Assembly: GCA_017163975.1 (NCBI GenBank)
Contig: JAFFSR010000136.1
Coordinates: forward strand, 11,777,501-11,841,500
Origin: Anastatus disparis
Taxonomy: Eukaryota > Arthropoda > Insecta > Hymenoptera > Eupelmidae
Length of the DNA: 64,000 bases
Direction: 5' to 3'
The first letter of the stretch is position 1. Each line of letters begins with the position of its first letter. A program made the translations under genes and the position numbers. The notes below the pieces were generated by a model, which saw nothing but the letters and a program-made list of their open reading frames with translations, had not been told where the DNA came from and searched no databases. Positions 11,732-26,254 of the stretch are shown one piece after another.

Positions 11732-14700
11732 GTGAGTATCGAGATTCATTATTGGTTCTCTTAGGATACGTTGTATATAGAATTTCCTAGCAGTCGAGGG
11801 CTTTGATATCACTTATAAATTGAAACTTTAAAAGTCTAGCGTACATAAGAGTATATGAAGATCCTGTCTGGTGTTTAACCATTGCTAAATAAGAAGAAAA
11901 CTACCTTCTGTCGTATTTTTATTGAAAAAAAAAGTAGCTGAGTTGCAACACGATCAAGCAAAGCTTTAAGACAGTCAGTTATGGATGCTTGGATGTTTTG
12001 TTGCCGGGAGGATTTTAGCTCTTTTCTCTTTTTAACCTCTGTGGGTACTTCTCTTTTCCACCTTTTTTTTTGTTTCATTCGCTTTTCTTTTTTCTACTCT
12101 CTTTCTCTGTTTCACACTTTTTTTGTACTGCTGAACGTCGATTGGTGATTGTTGCTTTGATTGAAGAATTTTTTTTACGATCGAATCGAATCCTATTTCA
12201 TTTCCCTCTCTTTTTCTTTTAATGCAAACTTTTTTCTGTTTTACGTTGTTAATTTATAACCGTTTTACTAGTTTACTTAGATTTTAGTACGGTATTCGTA
12301 TTTTTTTTTATTCGATCCTTTTATTTTTCTTCTTTTTTAGTTCTTTTTTCTTTTGAAGAAAACGTATACACGACACAGTGACTCTTGTTGTTTTGCGACA
12401 AACTGTTACAACATATGGTAAAGATACGGTCAAAGTTTTGTTTTTTTTTTTCTTTTTTTTTTGCTGAAATAGCAAAATACTTATTTGAAGTTGAGGACTG
12501 AGCCCGGTATATTTTGCACGACTGAAGGTAATCGAAGTATCACGTCAGCAAAGTTTTTTGACCGTATTCAAATTTTATACTATTTTTTTTTCTTTTTTAA
12601 GGACTAAATTTATTTTTATCACAAGTTATTCTAAAATAAAATACTTGGTTTCCCCATTTTTATTACAAAAGAGCGTGAAAGTAAAAAATCATTTTTCCAA
12701 ATAATTTTTAATAAAAAATTAACAATTTAATTGTTGAATTAAAATCAAATGTAATATTCAATTTTATAAATAATAACTTGTTATTAATTTTTATTTTAAA
12801 ATTGAATTTTAAAAATATTTAACGGATTATTGGATCGACCAAACAGATTACGAAATCATCGATTATAATTCCTATTAAGGTATAATTAAAATTTAAAGTA
12901 GCAAATAGCCTGAATTTTTTTTTATAATGAAAAGAGAGTAACGAGCTATCGATTTTCCATTTAAAAATGTGTTAATGTTTTATGACCTTACCATTCCCAC
13001 CGGCTACCGCGATTATATTTATATTTGTATAAATATAAATAAGGGATTAAATTTTAATCAGCGAACGGCAGTTGTGTTTGATATTCTTTTATCAAACATC
13101 AGTATTTATATTATTATTATTTTTTTTTATTAATTTAAGCATCATCTAATTTTGATTACCGTAATATCGTTATTTAAATTGTGTAATCAAAAAAATATTA
13201 TTACAAAAATTAATGATACTTCAGAAAACCCTGTAAAATAATGAAATCCACGAATCAAGTTAACGTAAATAATTGCGTTGACCATAAAATTTTTTTTTAT
13301 TTATAAATTTAATTTAATTTTTTTATTTTTTTAAACATTTCTTGCACACCGATTTAAATATTTATATCGAATTTTTTTATTGATGGAAATAGTCAGTTGA
13401 GTTTTTGAGTAATCGAATACATTAAGGATTGGCTTACCACACACGGCATAGATCTACTTGCATTGCTAAGTAAATTTTAGAGTTTCGAAGTTTTACAGAG
13501 TAAATATACAGTTAAAAAATTTAAAAACAACTTGTTTAACACAACTTTATTCCAAATTCATTAATGGTATTTTTTAATAAAATAATATCCTACCTTTAGT
13601 AATTAAAAAGAGTATTTTTCCAAAATATGTATTTTATAAATTAAATAAATATTAAAGCGGTAAAAGCAGTAAAAAATAAAAAAAAATTTTTTTTTCAATT
13701 TCATTTTAACATGATTTAATATTTAAAATTTATAACAAAAGTAATATTTTAAAACATTTAATAAAAAAAGCTATTAAAATAAATTAAATTTCCGTTTAAA
13801 TTATAAAAAAATAATTTAACAATCGTGCAAACCTTAAATACCGAAAAAAAGTTTTTATCTTTATCATAATAGCTACTTGTATTAAGTCCTCGACAATAAT
13901 CGTATCAATCGAATCTAAATCACGCAATCTCATATTGCTTTGGTCCTCTCGACTGTCATAGCATAACTCTCGAAATCATTACCTCAACACCTAAGCCTAT
14001 ATATATACTTTAACCGCTAGAGAAGCAACTAAAATTCCCTTTTCGTATTATAATTCGCGTCCCAAGCTCTCTCTCTTTCTCTGTTCTGTGAAAGCATTTG
14101 TGCATATTTAACCTGTCTCTAACATATAGACGTACACATACGTAGACATAGACACACGTATACGAGCACGCGCGAAGTCTAAAATCGAGGCTTGCAGGCA
14201 GGCAGCACTCGTCGCTCGTTTTGCCGTAGGAGGTATAGGGACCCGTCATGCCCGGGCTACGCCGATTTACCAAACCGAGAGAGATAAAAGATAGGGTTAA
14301 AGTGAGATGGATAGAGAGAAATCGTGAAAGTACGTTGCTTGGGGTATATACGTCGATCTATCCCCCTTTGCGCAAATTCCATCTCACTCTCTCGTTCTGG
14401 CTAATTCGATTATTGCCGTCAGCTCGTCGAATTACGGGGCCGAGCGAGCAGAGCGTATATAGCGCCGATCAAATGTCTATCCCCGATGCTAGTGTGTGCC
14501 TGTCAGCTAACTTCTATTTCCTTTTCTTCCTAGTAAATTTTCATCTTTCTTTTGCAATTCTTGTCGAGTATGAAAAACTACTCGTTAAAAAAAAATATTA
14601 AAGTTAGCAAAAAAAGTGCAAAAAAATTAAAAAAAAAAAATTCTTCAACATATCTGCATATTGGTACGTCCTTGCTCTTAGCCTCTTTTTTTTCTGTTTC

Positions 14701-15100
14701 GTCTCGTTGTAAAGTTATATTTTTTTTACTTTACTAGCACATATATAAGAGAGAGCGAAGCGCATATAGTCCGCCTATTCTCGCGCAATTTTCAATTTCA
14801 TCCATCAAAAGGTAGGTAGGGTAGGAGTTTCGCGTTGTGGCAGAGGAGTGAGCAAGAGAGCGCTTCCGCCGGAGAATATATGTATACATCTCTCGCGAAT
14901 CCTCAACCCACATTTTCGTCTTTTAGCCTGGCAAGCAAGCAGTAGCAGCAGCACCTCGACCCTGACGTCTTTTCTATATCAACACGAAACAGCAAACGTT
15001 ACATCTATATGTTTATGTATGCATATACGTGTGTGTTAAAGCTTGACGAAAGACTCTTTAGGCATTGCGACAAGATTATTCTATAACTACTGGTACTCGT
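11732..15100. other. Non-coding stretch with two repeat-rich patches
   Basis: Pyrimidine-rich sequence to about 12.5 kb, an AT-rich part from 12.6 to 13.85 kb, and a CpG-rich patch from 13.9 to 15.1 kb. The last has CTCTCGC, CGAGCGAGC and short GA/CT tracts. A plus donor-like AAAAG|GTAGGTAGG occurs near 14811. No coding exon recognised. Confidence 0.5.
13015..13042. repeat. Short AT-rich perfect hairpin
   Basis: TTATATTTATA and its complement TATAAATATAA flank a 4-base loop. Simple AT-rich palindromes like this are common in such DNA; it is noted for completeness. Confidence 0.6.
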
Positions 15101-18100
15101 CAAAGTTTTCTTTTTAAACCCTCTTTCTCTCTCTCTCTCTCTTTTATTTCTGGCCAGTAAAGTATATAGGCTTGATTTGCATTGACGCTTTCTTGCATTG
15201 CCAAATAAAAAGTTATTTTATACTTTGAAATGCGATAGAATGTTGTTATTATATTTTTAGACTTTTAATTTATTAATTTAGCAAAAATAATTTTACTTTA
15301 CTCAAATATTGTTATTAAAAAAGTTTACAACAGGATTAACTTTGTTATAGAAATATATTAAAAGATGAAAAAAAAAATGATGTTACACGGATCATTAAAA
15401 AAAAATGTTACATCATCAAGTTATTTTCCGGAAATTGTGGGTCAAGTATTATAAGTTTCGGTCAAGTGGTTAAAAAAAATGAATAAAAAAAATTTTTGAA
15501 TGAAATTCTAATGCTATGGACCTGTTTTTATTTTCTTATACCAGTACACTAATTAATAAAGTGCACGGTAACCTAACAAATTTTTTTAACGTATTTTGTA
15601 AATTTTCAAATATATAGGTCATGGAAAGTTACAAAAGTCGATAATTTAATTTATATAATTTTTCTAAGTACAAAAAAGTTAATCAGACAAACAACAGATA
15701 CAAAATAAGATATCTTATTTCATGATGAACTTTAGCAAACAATTAAGACACCTCGGCTCTCGTCAACACGCCAAGTCAAATCAACTTGAAGAAAAAAAAT
15801 AGATCGAAATAATGAAAAAGAAAGAAAATAGATCAATCGACTAGCTTCCGGGTATTTAATGCTTATTCAACAGAAGCATTAAATATAAGCTAAGACGTAT
15901 ACCTTCATCGTCACCCTTGACCAATCTTAAACTTCCAATCAGGAAATCTTGTAAAACTTGTTTACCCAAGAATGCAACATCTATTTTTTCTCTCTTCCCC
16001 TCAAAAAACACACACACACGAAGAGTTAAGAAGGGTAAAAATAATTCGATTTTGGCTAACTCTTGGGTGGCACGCGCGGAAACCGGCTTGTTTCGTTTAT
16101 ACAACATATAATACCAGAGGCCATTTTCCTTTAGCTTTTTTCTTTCTCTCTCGTGCTTTTCTTTTCCATACCCATATAAGACCATCCTTTTTTTCTTTCT
16201 CCCTTTTATATACTATGTGCGGGAATTTTTTTTTTCCCCGAACAAACAAGTAACCCGATTTCGATGGCGCCTACTCTTTCTCTTTTCATTCCATTATATA
16301 CACACGTGGCAAACTTTTTCCGCGCATCGATTTATTCTCTCTTTCTCTCCTGTAAAACACATACATACACACACACAGAAACACAATACATATACATACA
16401 GAATGAAGCATCCCTTTTATCGGAAAAGAGACCCTTTTAACCGCTCACGCTCTCGACCCATAGTTCCTTTTACTTTTTTTTTTATTCTATATACAGTGAG
16501 TAGTAAGATCGACCAGGGGGCCATACGTTTTTTTTTCTTCTTTTTCTTTCATATAGTAAAGCTAGAAAACCTAGTAACAGGAAAAGATAGAGAGATAGAT
16601 GTTAAAAGACCTTTCGAAACCTTCTACCTTTTTCAAAAATAACATTCACTCCGTTTAACGTCCTTTTCAATTCGTGCTTTCAACATTGACACGTATACAC
16701 GTGCGTACATAAATATATACATACTTCATAAGACACAAATATATAAACTTGATAGAGGAGTGCTTATTTTTCAATGCTTTCGACGTTCACTCGGCTTTCG
16801 TACGCATCGCAAATCACTTATCTAGCACATGCACATTTTAAGCCGAGCTTTTTAAAATTAATAATCCTTTTTTTCATTAAAGTTTCGCATATTTTTTGCT
16901 ATTGTGACGTTTTCGAAAAATTATCTTCCAGTCTTTATAGTATGAAAGTTTTTAAAGTTTATATATATATATCTTCCATTGTTTTGGATATGCATATAAT
17001 AACAAATAAAGAAAGAGAAAAAAAGAATATCGGTCCTCATAATACTCTATATCCAATCCGTGTATTCATAAGTATTCGAATATGTATACTAACGTTCATG
17101 TATATACACACAAACCTAAACTCACACACACGTAGACGCCGACAAGAGCATAGGTATACATAGACGCTGACAAATTTCCATATATACACACAAATACATG
17201 AGTTTAAATTTCTACACGAGCGTATCATCAGCGTAGCAGTAGGAGTTTATGTATGCACAAACACACGTGTAGCCTCTTACTTGAGCGAGATAGAAAAGCA
17301 GGTCTATATGTGTGTATATAGTTTAAGGTGTTCCCTTGCCTCTCGCCGAACGATGTAGACACATAAACCGGCTGCAGAGAGATGCGCGTTTATCGAAGGA
17401 TGCCAGCGCAAGTTCTCTTACGTGTGTTGGCGCATAAATAATGTACCTTCCTTTATATACGCATATAGTGTCTCATACACAAAAACATACTTACATACAC
17501 CTATATGTATATGCCTTTGGAATACATATTCAAAGGCTGGCTGAGCGAGTACGATCAGTTGAGAGACAGAGCGAAAAATGCGCCGGAAATTTGCAACGCC
17601 AGAGAGAAGATTTTTCTTCGTTCATTTTATTTTTCTTCTTCTTTCGTTTTCTTTCTTTTTTTCGGATTTCTTTTTTTTCTTCCAACGTATGCTATGTGCG
17701 CATAAGGCGCGAATGAAAAGTTTATTTAAAAGGCCGTGTGGCCCCTTTTCACGTTGTCGCGCGCTCTGATGTGACGTCGCGTCGACACTAAAGTAAGAGT
17801 AAGAGAGAAAAAGAAAGAGAGAAGAAGAAAAAGAAAAAGAGAAGAAAATATGTATGTACGTTGAACTGACGAAGAAGCGAGAACACCTTTTAAGATCTCG
17901 AAATGGTCAGGAAAAGGTGTACACAATCTTTCTCTCTCTCTCATTCTTTTTTTTCTCTCAGCAAGCTTCTTTATACAAGCGCTTAGCAACTTTTCGCTTC
18001 GTGTACTCGCTTAGAGTGTATGCGAAGGACGAGAAAGTATATATAATAAAAAGAAAAAGCAAGAAACAGAAAATACAAATAAACTCGAACGAATTTAAAA

Positions 18101-20427
18101 CTTTAATACAATTTTACGGAAAAGTAGTGTATATACACGTCTGTGTATGTGTGTCTTTAAAATAAAGTCTTAAAGACGAGCGCTCGTAAGAAGAGGAAAT
18201 GTAATCGATGTACTCAAGCAGTTTACTCGTAAAAAGATAAATTTTACATCTCGAAGTAAAATTTTTTCCGTTTTTTTTATTTTTTATATTTTATCAAATC
18301 TGGCAAGCGAATATTTCGTTAAATTTTATTTTCCATTTGCTCTCGAAACGACGAAAGCCTATATTTTATAAATTTTATATCTTGGAAAGCTGTGCCCTGT
18401 AAAAAGAAGGCTCGAAAAAAAAGGAAGATGAGAGAAAAAAAAATAACCATAACGATAAATAAATTTGCGAATGTTCGCCGCATCCTTACACATCGCATTT
18501 CGAATTGAAATATCTTTATATAACCGAGGAGAGTAGAAAAATATAACCTTCTCCTAACATCCACAGATTTTCCAAACTTCCTAAATATTCCAAATCCGTC
18601 GCTCCCTCTCTCAGAGCCATTATCTTACACATATAGATATTATAGACATATAGATATGTATACATATATACATATACCTATATATATATATATAGATAGA
18701 TAAATCCCTACTCCTATATAAAAATTGTTTTCACCGATCGTAAAGAGCAAATGCCCACGAGAAATTGACTATAGAAAGTATATTGTCTCTCCTTTTTTTC
18801 TTCTTACTTTTAAAATAACGTTGCCCCCCTGGCTTCCGCATTATGATATTCAAATGGGAACGCGTAGTATATTGGATGAGAGCAAAAAAAAGAATAACAT
18901 GAATATTAAATACAAATTTGCCGAAGAAACCCATTCTTGTTTCTTTTCCCTTCGTAGTTTACGAACTATATTAAGGAGGGGAAAAATAAAAGAGAGACAA
19001 TTTGATAAAAATGCAGTGCCAGTGTTAACAAACATTTAAAGAGCATGGGATTTATGATTTAATTTGATTTGTTAACATTTAATACGGTGATTTTAAGTTT
19101 TTAAAGTTACTTTGATATTTATTTTTTTTTATTGTTTGAACTTTGAGAATAAGGTTAAATTTATTCAAGAAACGAATAATTTATGGTAATTTATTAAAAG
19201 CACAAATCATTGTTTTAATTGGGTATTATAATCAGAAAATAAAAGAATATTTTTTTTAATTATCTTTTAAACTATGATAAATATATATTTAATAAAGTCG
19301 AAAAATAATGTAAATCTTAACGTTAAAGAAGAAAGTTAAAATTTTCATTAAAATAAACTAAAAATACTGTATGATTGTTGAAGTGTACATAGCTTATTTA
19401 TAGAATATATTATGATCTTCAAGTAGTAAAGGTTATAATAAAATATAGATAGAACGTTTAATCTAAATTCAAATGAGACTCATTTCACCCTCATAAACAA
19501 ATAAAAGAATGAAAATAAACTTTCTTCCAAGAACCGACAATTTTCACATTGATGAAAATCGAAGACTTGATTTTTTTTTTATGAAATGATGACTTTATTG
19601 TCATGCTTATCTAGAATTTTTACAAACTAACTTAAAAATTTTATAATGTTGTTGAATCAGAAAATAGTAATATTTAAAATTTAAACGTTATTTAAAGCAA
19701 AATTTGGTTTTAGAAGTGAATCGACGTATATTCAAAATTTTAGAAAACAAGTAGTTCTGAAAGTTGCTTATAGATGTCTGGCCACACCCGAACATTTTCT
19801 ACTTGAACGCGTATGTAGATATACGCGCTGTCATTGAAACATAAAATGTTTTTACAAAATGTAAATCTTACGTGATGTTAGTTACTTTAAGTAAGATAAT
19901 AACGCACTTTAAATTCAAGATCTTTAAAAAAAATTATAATTTAAATCAGATATTCTACTGTATGTAAGCAATTTTGTTTAAGACGATTGAAATGTCTTTT
20001 TACTATTTTTTACTAAAACATATATTTTCTTATAAATTTTAAGTAGAAATGAATGTATCAAATTAACTTTTCCCAAAAGAATTAAATCTTTCTGTTGATT
20101 TAAAAAAACGCACAATAAGATACGGTATTATTAGAGTATTGAAATTACACTAACAATGCAAGTAAAATGTCTAAAGTGAAAATCCCCTTGGATATTTGCA
20201 GAAAACGAGTTAAAATAAAAATAGTTAAAATAAGAAAAGAAATCAAAGATGAAAAAAAAAGAAATCTCGTAAGATAAAAGCGTTGCTCAGAAAAGAAAAA
20301 GTGAGAAACATTATAGCAGAAAAGAAGAAAAAAAATTCAGAATCATCGGCAAGGTGTTCTCTTTTGCTCTTCCCTCGAGCCTCGTGCGCTCACGTACTCT
20401 ACATTTTAAAATATCGCGCACGAACTG

Positions 20428-20465
<38 letters not shown>

Positions 20466-22200
20466 GTACTTTAGTTGGAACTATACTAAATCTTGTCCTA
20501 TACATTTTTTTCTGCCCGTAATTCACATCCAATTTCTCTGTTGGCAATCGCACAACTTTGACTACTTTCCCTTATATTCTCCCTCTCGCTCTTTCTCCAC
20601 CCCTAAGGAAATCAAGAGAAAAGAAAAAATCTCTCTTAGTAACTTCTGATCCGTTCTTCTTAAACTGTCCATTCAATTTTTTTCGTTTTGTATATATACA
20701 TACTCATAAACATACATAAATATCTCTAAACAACACATATGATATCCACGAATGTTATATATTCTGCTGAAGATATGTACAATTGCACTGTACGCACACG
20801 TATATACAAAAAAAAAAGGTTAGCATTCAAAGTGTGCTGAAAAAGAGGAATGATATATTAACAAAACGCACGGGGGAATAGTTATTGGCCAGTATAAAAG
20901 CTCTTTTTGCGGTTTTCCAGGCGTTTTATTATTTTTTTAGTTTTTTTTTATTTCACGCTTGTGTCGGTGGAAATTCAACGTTTAAAATTACGCATTTTTA
21001 AGGTTGTAAACATTCTGCATATGTTTACGTTTTATCATGTTTTTCGCTTGTACGTTTCGTAGAAATATTTTTGATATTTATTTAAAATATAATTATCATA
21101 ACGAATTTTAATATCATGTTTAAATTTATTTTTCCTTTCATCATTTGTTCAATCGAGATATTTCGTAAAATATTAATATCGCAAGATTTTTAATTAAAAA
21201 TAATTCCAGCGGAATTATTTAAATAAATAAATTCGAGCATAAAAAAATAAACATCAAGTTATACGATGTAATATAAATTGTTAAAGTTTTGAGTAAAGAA
21301 GCATTACTTAAATTAATGTAAAACGGTAGACTATTTCCGTTCATTATAAATGAAGGTATTTTAATTTGCGTACATTTTGTACATGTTGTAAAAGTAAAGC
21401 GGGCAAATCTACGTAAAGTTGTTATTTCTTTTTTTTTCTGTCTCTTATCAAGTCTAATTACAGCATACAATATATATATACCTACACGTTAGTTGGTACC
21501 CGCTCAACGCAACAATAAAACTTTTTTCGTACAAACAAAAGGGAAATAGTATACAAGTCACATTAATTAAATTTTTCTTCATACAAAATTTCTTTTTTTT
21601 TTAACGTTACGTTAAACTCAAAAAACTAAAGGATTAAGTATAAGTTGAGTCAGAAAAACCAACTGAAACTATGTAATAATATTAATGTTTGTAAATAAAA
21701 AAAAACACGAGCAAAAAACCTAATGGCTGTTTTTGGTTATGACGGTGATTGTTGATATTCGTGTTGTGGCGTAAAAAATTTCGAAATATTTTATTAATCA
21801 ATAATGTTTTTATAACTTTATTAATACGTTGTGGGTACGTAAATATAAATTTATTACTAAAGTTTTCAGATTTTACATCGTACACTTTTTATTAATAAAT
21901 TTTATAAATTTTATATAGTTTGTTGTTAATGTATTTAATAAATTTTATAATTTTTAAATAATTCGTTGTTTACGTGCTACATAAATATTAAATGATTTAT
22001 TAAATAATTAAATATTCGCATAACTTTTATTATTTAAGTCGTATGTTTAAAATAATTTATTGAATATTTAACTATTAAAAATAATATTTCTTGGGTTAAA
22101 TAAAAAATATAGTGAAATAAACGATTAATAATGTAAATTTAAACGCTATTTGTTCTAAGTTAGTCCAAGTCTGTCAAAACTTTAAGTTTTAAAATAAAAT
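15101..22200. other. Non-coding stretch, simple-repeat patches and AT-rich DNA
   Basis: 15.9-18.6 kb is a long patch with pyrimidine and purine runs, CA/TG and ATAC/GTAT tracts and scattered CpG. 18.6-20.2 and 20.9-22.2 kb are AT-rich. ORFs such as 16217-16642 or 17854-18165 are runs of Phe, Lys, Ser and Tyr from these tracts, with no domain. No gene supported. Confidence 0.55.
20429..20460. repeat. (TA)n microsatellite
   Basis: About 15 TA units following a GCGCACGAACTGT patch. Confidence 0.9.
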
Positions 22201-22212
22201 TTCGTTTAATAA

Positions 22213-22274
22213 TATTTTCCTTAACAACATGCAAGAAGTTCCTTCATCGAAAACTTCTGCTGTGTTAAGGAAAA
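22213..22274. repeat. Stem-loop with arms of about 26 bases
   Basis: ATTTTCCTTAACA at 22213 and its complement TGTTAAGGAAAAT at 22262-22274 form the base of a stem. AGAAGTT (22233-22239) pairs with AACTTCT near the 10-base loop, and a small asymmetric bulge lies between. Arm length and loop resemble a small pre-miRNA or a short transposon hairpin. I do not recognise a known miRNA seed. Confidence 0.55.
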
Positions 22275-23562
22275 TTTTCATAAATCTTAAATGTGGATAA
22301 TTTTAAAAATCCCATTTGAATTAATGAGATAATAACTTTTTTATTTTTTTTTTTAAAGGCATCTTCGAGTATTTAAAAGTGAGCATTAAAAGATAAAGGA
22401 ATATAAATCGATGTTTAATAGTCTAGAGACTTTAAATACGCTGCTTTTGTAAAACTGATCAATCGTAATCGATAAACATTAATAGGTACTATAGAAAAAA
22501 AACAAGATTTTTATTTATTTAAAAAGAAGAGGTAGAAGTTTGTTTTCTGTAAAGTTCTTATTTTCTTTCGTAGAATAGAGGAAGAAAATATTTACGAAAA
22601 AAGAGAAATAAGCGAAACGTGCATACTGGTTTTAGCAGGTAAAGAAAACTAGGTTATTGTACAGAAAAATAAATACGAGTTTAACAAAAACACCATTAAT
22701 AAACGATTTATGAAAAAGTTTTTTCATGGATTTTTCACTGGAAAATACTGCGAGGATGATATAAGCGTAAAAACATTTTTCGAAATACGATAAATTTTTA
22801 AATACAATATTCTTTTTAGTGTAGTTAAGAAAAAAAGCATACGAATAAGATAAAGTTTATTTTTACAAAGCTTTTTCTGTAAAAAAATTCAGCTGTGTTG
22901 AATTATTTTAAGAAATTTGTTTTAGTCATTTTCCTTATTAGTATAAAAAATGTTGTGAAACGTGAAATGAAAAAAAAAACTACTCTTTAATTTACCGGTA
23001 AACTGAATAAAAATTCGATCAGTGCTCAGCAATTTACATGATAAATGTTGGTATACGTATATATATGTATATATTGTATGTATCGAGTGTACGTCTGACC
23101 AGATCGGACTATTTTCTACTTGGGTGCACCTTAATACACTTGTGCCTTGCAAATTCATGAACTTTAATCGTATTTTTCATCAAATACATGTTTTTTTCAC
23201 GAAAATTTACGTATATCTTGTTATTTTTTATTAAAAATTTAATTTACTCACTCTGAAATAACGAAAAAATTTTTCATTGCGTCTTCTTTAGTAAACATTA
23301 CAAGCATAGAATGGATTACTGTTTCAACTGACTTTATTGAAAAGAAAAGCCTATAATAAACATTGAAAAATATACATTCACTTACTATCTTCGTATTTTT
23401 TAACAAATATTCCGTAAATTTAATATTTGAATATTTTTCTCGTGTATGAAAGTCCAAAAAAATATTAACTATTTACACTATCCAACGTGTTTTAGTAAAA
23501 TTTTTTCCTTTTTCGAGCAAACGCGTTTTCGCATATCTTGTATACTGCCTTTGACATATGTA

Positions 23563-23605
<43 letters not shown>

Positions 23606-25857
23606 GCAATATATACACACGTAAAGAAAGAGAGAAGCTCGTGCATCACGTCCGCGCCCTTTTCTATACAGTTGCTTTTAACAGTCCGTCGGCTAGAGAT
23701 GCGTGTTGTTTTTTTTTGCTCTTCCCTTACACGTTTGTTTTTACAGCCACACTCGGTTGTCCTTTGATTACCCTTTTCCGCTGATTTTCGCACTTTCACA
23801 CGTCGCCCTTTTTTTCTCTTTCTTTCCTTTTCTTTTCTCTTTTTTTTACGAGTCCATTGCTGCGTATAAATATAAAGAAAGTAGGAAAAACGTTAGCGCA
23901 TGCAACGATCTTGATTCCAACGCACGTACGAGTATAAAAAAAGAAGAAAAGAAAAAAAAAAGAAAGACAATTTAAAAGACACTTTTATTCTTCCTCGCTT
24001 TAACTTCATTTTTAAGAGTATAGAGGATTGTTTCTACCTGTCTATTTATTTCTTCTATCCAACTACTATAAGTTAAACGTTTAGTTTAAAAAAAAAAATA
24101 GTTTACGACCGTTCTCGACAAGTTGAGATAGTGTAATAAAAAAAAAAGGAAGAGAAGATGAAGAAATGCAATTTTACATCCAAAGGAAGATGAGAGTATA
24201 AAAAATGAAAAAAAAAAAAAAAAAAGAAAGAGGAAAGTATGGATGAGAAATATGTCAGTGTTACAACAGCCACATTACGACAACACAAAACGGCGCTCCG
24301 GTGCTTTTTTTCGCCATCGTAGGCAGCAGCCAGTAGTAGTAGTAGACCTACAAAATGTTGAGGTAGTGAAAAAAAAAATTCTCTTTTTTTTTCACTTTTT
24401 TTCCCTTGCTTTTTTTTCTTCTTTTTTTTTTCTTTCACAACGTCGCAAATGTATATATACGCGAAAAATTTGCGCAAAACTATGCATTCGACTGTTAGCG
24501 TGTTCAAAAGAGAAGAAAGAATAACGCTAGCGAAATATAGCAATATAGCAGTGACAAGTAGAAAGAGACGAATTTGGTCAGACGTGTATACCTTTTTTTT
24601 AACTAACATGCAAATAGTAAGACAATTTGAAAAACTCAACTACTTAATTTATGACATGGCAACTATTAAAAATCATAAACAAGATTTTTTAAATTTACAT
24701 TTTTAAAAATAAAAAAAAAATTTTATCAAATTAACCTCTAATTATAAAGATATAGTTAATAAGTTTGGGATAGGAAAAAAAAACGAACAATGTGACATGA
24801 CTTTATTTAAGTCACATTACAATTCCCAGTTTTTTGGCTGAAAATACTTGAGAAGTTCTAATTAAAAGTTAAATGATTTTTTTGGAAGTACTGACATTTT
24901 AATTAAGTCTTCCAGACTTTTTTTATCCGAATAACGTGGTTGAAAGAGCTTTTCCAATTAATTTTAAAATATCTTGTTCAAAGTCAAGGTTAGTTTTTAC
25001 TTTTTATTGTTAAATTTTAGATTATCATGTGTTATTCATCAAAGGAAATTTTAAATATAAGTGTAGTAATTATAAGAATAATTTCTAAAATTTTAAAATT
25101 TGTTAATGGACGTTTAACTCACTGAAATATTAAATATGTAGTTTATTTTTTCTCAAGCGAAAACGTTTAATTTGTTACAACTGAACAATATACGAAATTA
25201 CACAATTTTACATACTATTTTTCTTAACAATTGTAAAATTCAACGACTTTTTTGCAAAATCACTGCCAGAATTCATACTAATGAAGCATATTGTAGCGAA
25301 AAAAATCAAATTTCCAATTTGGTATTTTTCAAAAAGTTATGAAGAGAAAAATTTGATTGAATGCCATAAAAAAAAACGTCGAAACCCAAAGAAAACACGA
25401 AAAAATACGAAATTCCATTTGAAGCTATTTGTTCGTTATTAGAAAAAATAAATTGAAAACTTTGGATTTGAAAGGTCTTGATTGTCGGCAACCTGTCACA
25501 CCTATGCGTCGCTTTCGAGCATCTCGAAGATTTAATCAACAGTTAAACAAAATTCAATTTACAATTTAAAGAAAATAATTTGATATGAAAAGTAATTAAA
25601 CGTTTTATGTCACTATTTGAAAAAAAAGGTTCGTAGATTTACTCTGCTTATAAATTTATTATCTTTAGTATTTTAAAATTTTTTCGACGGCTATAAAACG
25701 GCTATAAAATTCTGATGATCGAAATAAAAAATGCTGAATATATATCTTTTTAGCAGATAAAAAGCACATTATTACACGGTAATGCATAAATTTATAGATA
25801 AATAAGCTACACTGAAAAAAAAAATTCAGCCAATCCCAGTTTGATTTTAACATTAAA
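22275..25857. other. Non-coding stretch
   Basis: AT-rich to 23.5 kb, a purine/pyrimidine- and CpG-rich patch at 23.5-24.6 kb, then AT-rich again. A minus-strand segment ending at a TTTCAGA|GTGAGT donor (about 23250) was examined and not accepted. The 178-codon minus ORF at 24103-24639 is dominated by poly-Phe and poly-Lys and is not credible. Confidence 0.5.
23572..23600. repeat. (TA)n microsatellite
   Basis: About 14 TA units, flanked by TGTGTG and CACATGC. Confidence 0.9.
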
Positions 25858-26254
25858 TCTATGCCGCGCGTAGATGTACACCTCTCTTTCTCTTTCTCGC
25901 TCTTTCAATCTCTCATTCTCTCTTTCCTTCTCACTCGCTCTCTTCTCCTAACCCACTTTTTTTTTTAAACGAACGAAAAAAAATCACGGCTTGATGTTAA
26001 ATCGAAAACAGACAGTCTCTTGATGCTTCAATCTAAAAATCCCCACCCTATCATTCATCTCAATCAAATTTACTAGAAAAATCATATTTTCAAACTAAAA
26101 CTATTAAAAAGATTCTTCGCTCATCCTAAAAATAAACATCTCAATCAATCATCGGAAAATCACATAAGGGTGATGAGTACATATATGTGATGATGATGAT
26201 AATGATGATGATGTATCGTTGATATGGCGATGTTTTATTAATGCTCTCTCTCAC

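Noticed and set aside
13428..13475. Minus-strand 28-base candidate microexon with TTACTTAG acceptor and GTG|GTAAGC donor
   Set aside because: Too short to judge, AT-rich surroundings, and such pairs arise by chance in AT-rich DNA.
23248..23457. Minus-strand frame ending SMLVMFTKEDAMKNFFVIS at a GTGAGT donor
   Set aside because: The donor is good, but the only acceptor (TTTATTATAG) is followed by A/T-rich sequence, the composition equals the flanks and no partner exon was found.
24103..24639. 178-codon minus-strand ORF
   Set aside because: Mostly Phe, Lys and Ser runs from T/A homopolymers; no domain, no splice support and opposite frames equally open.
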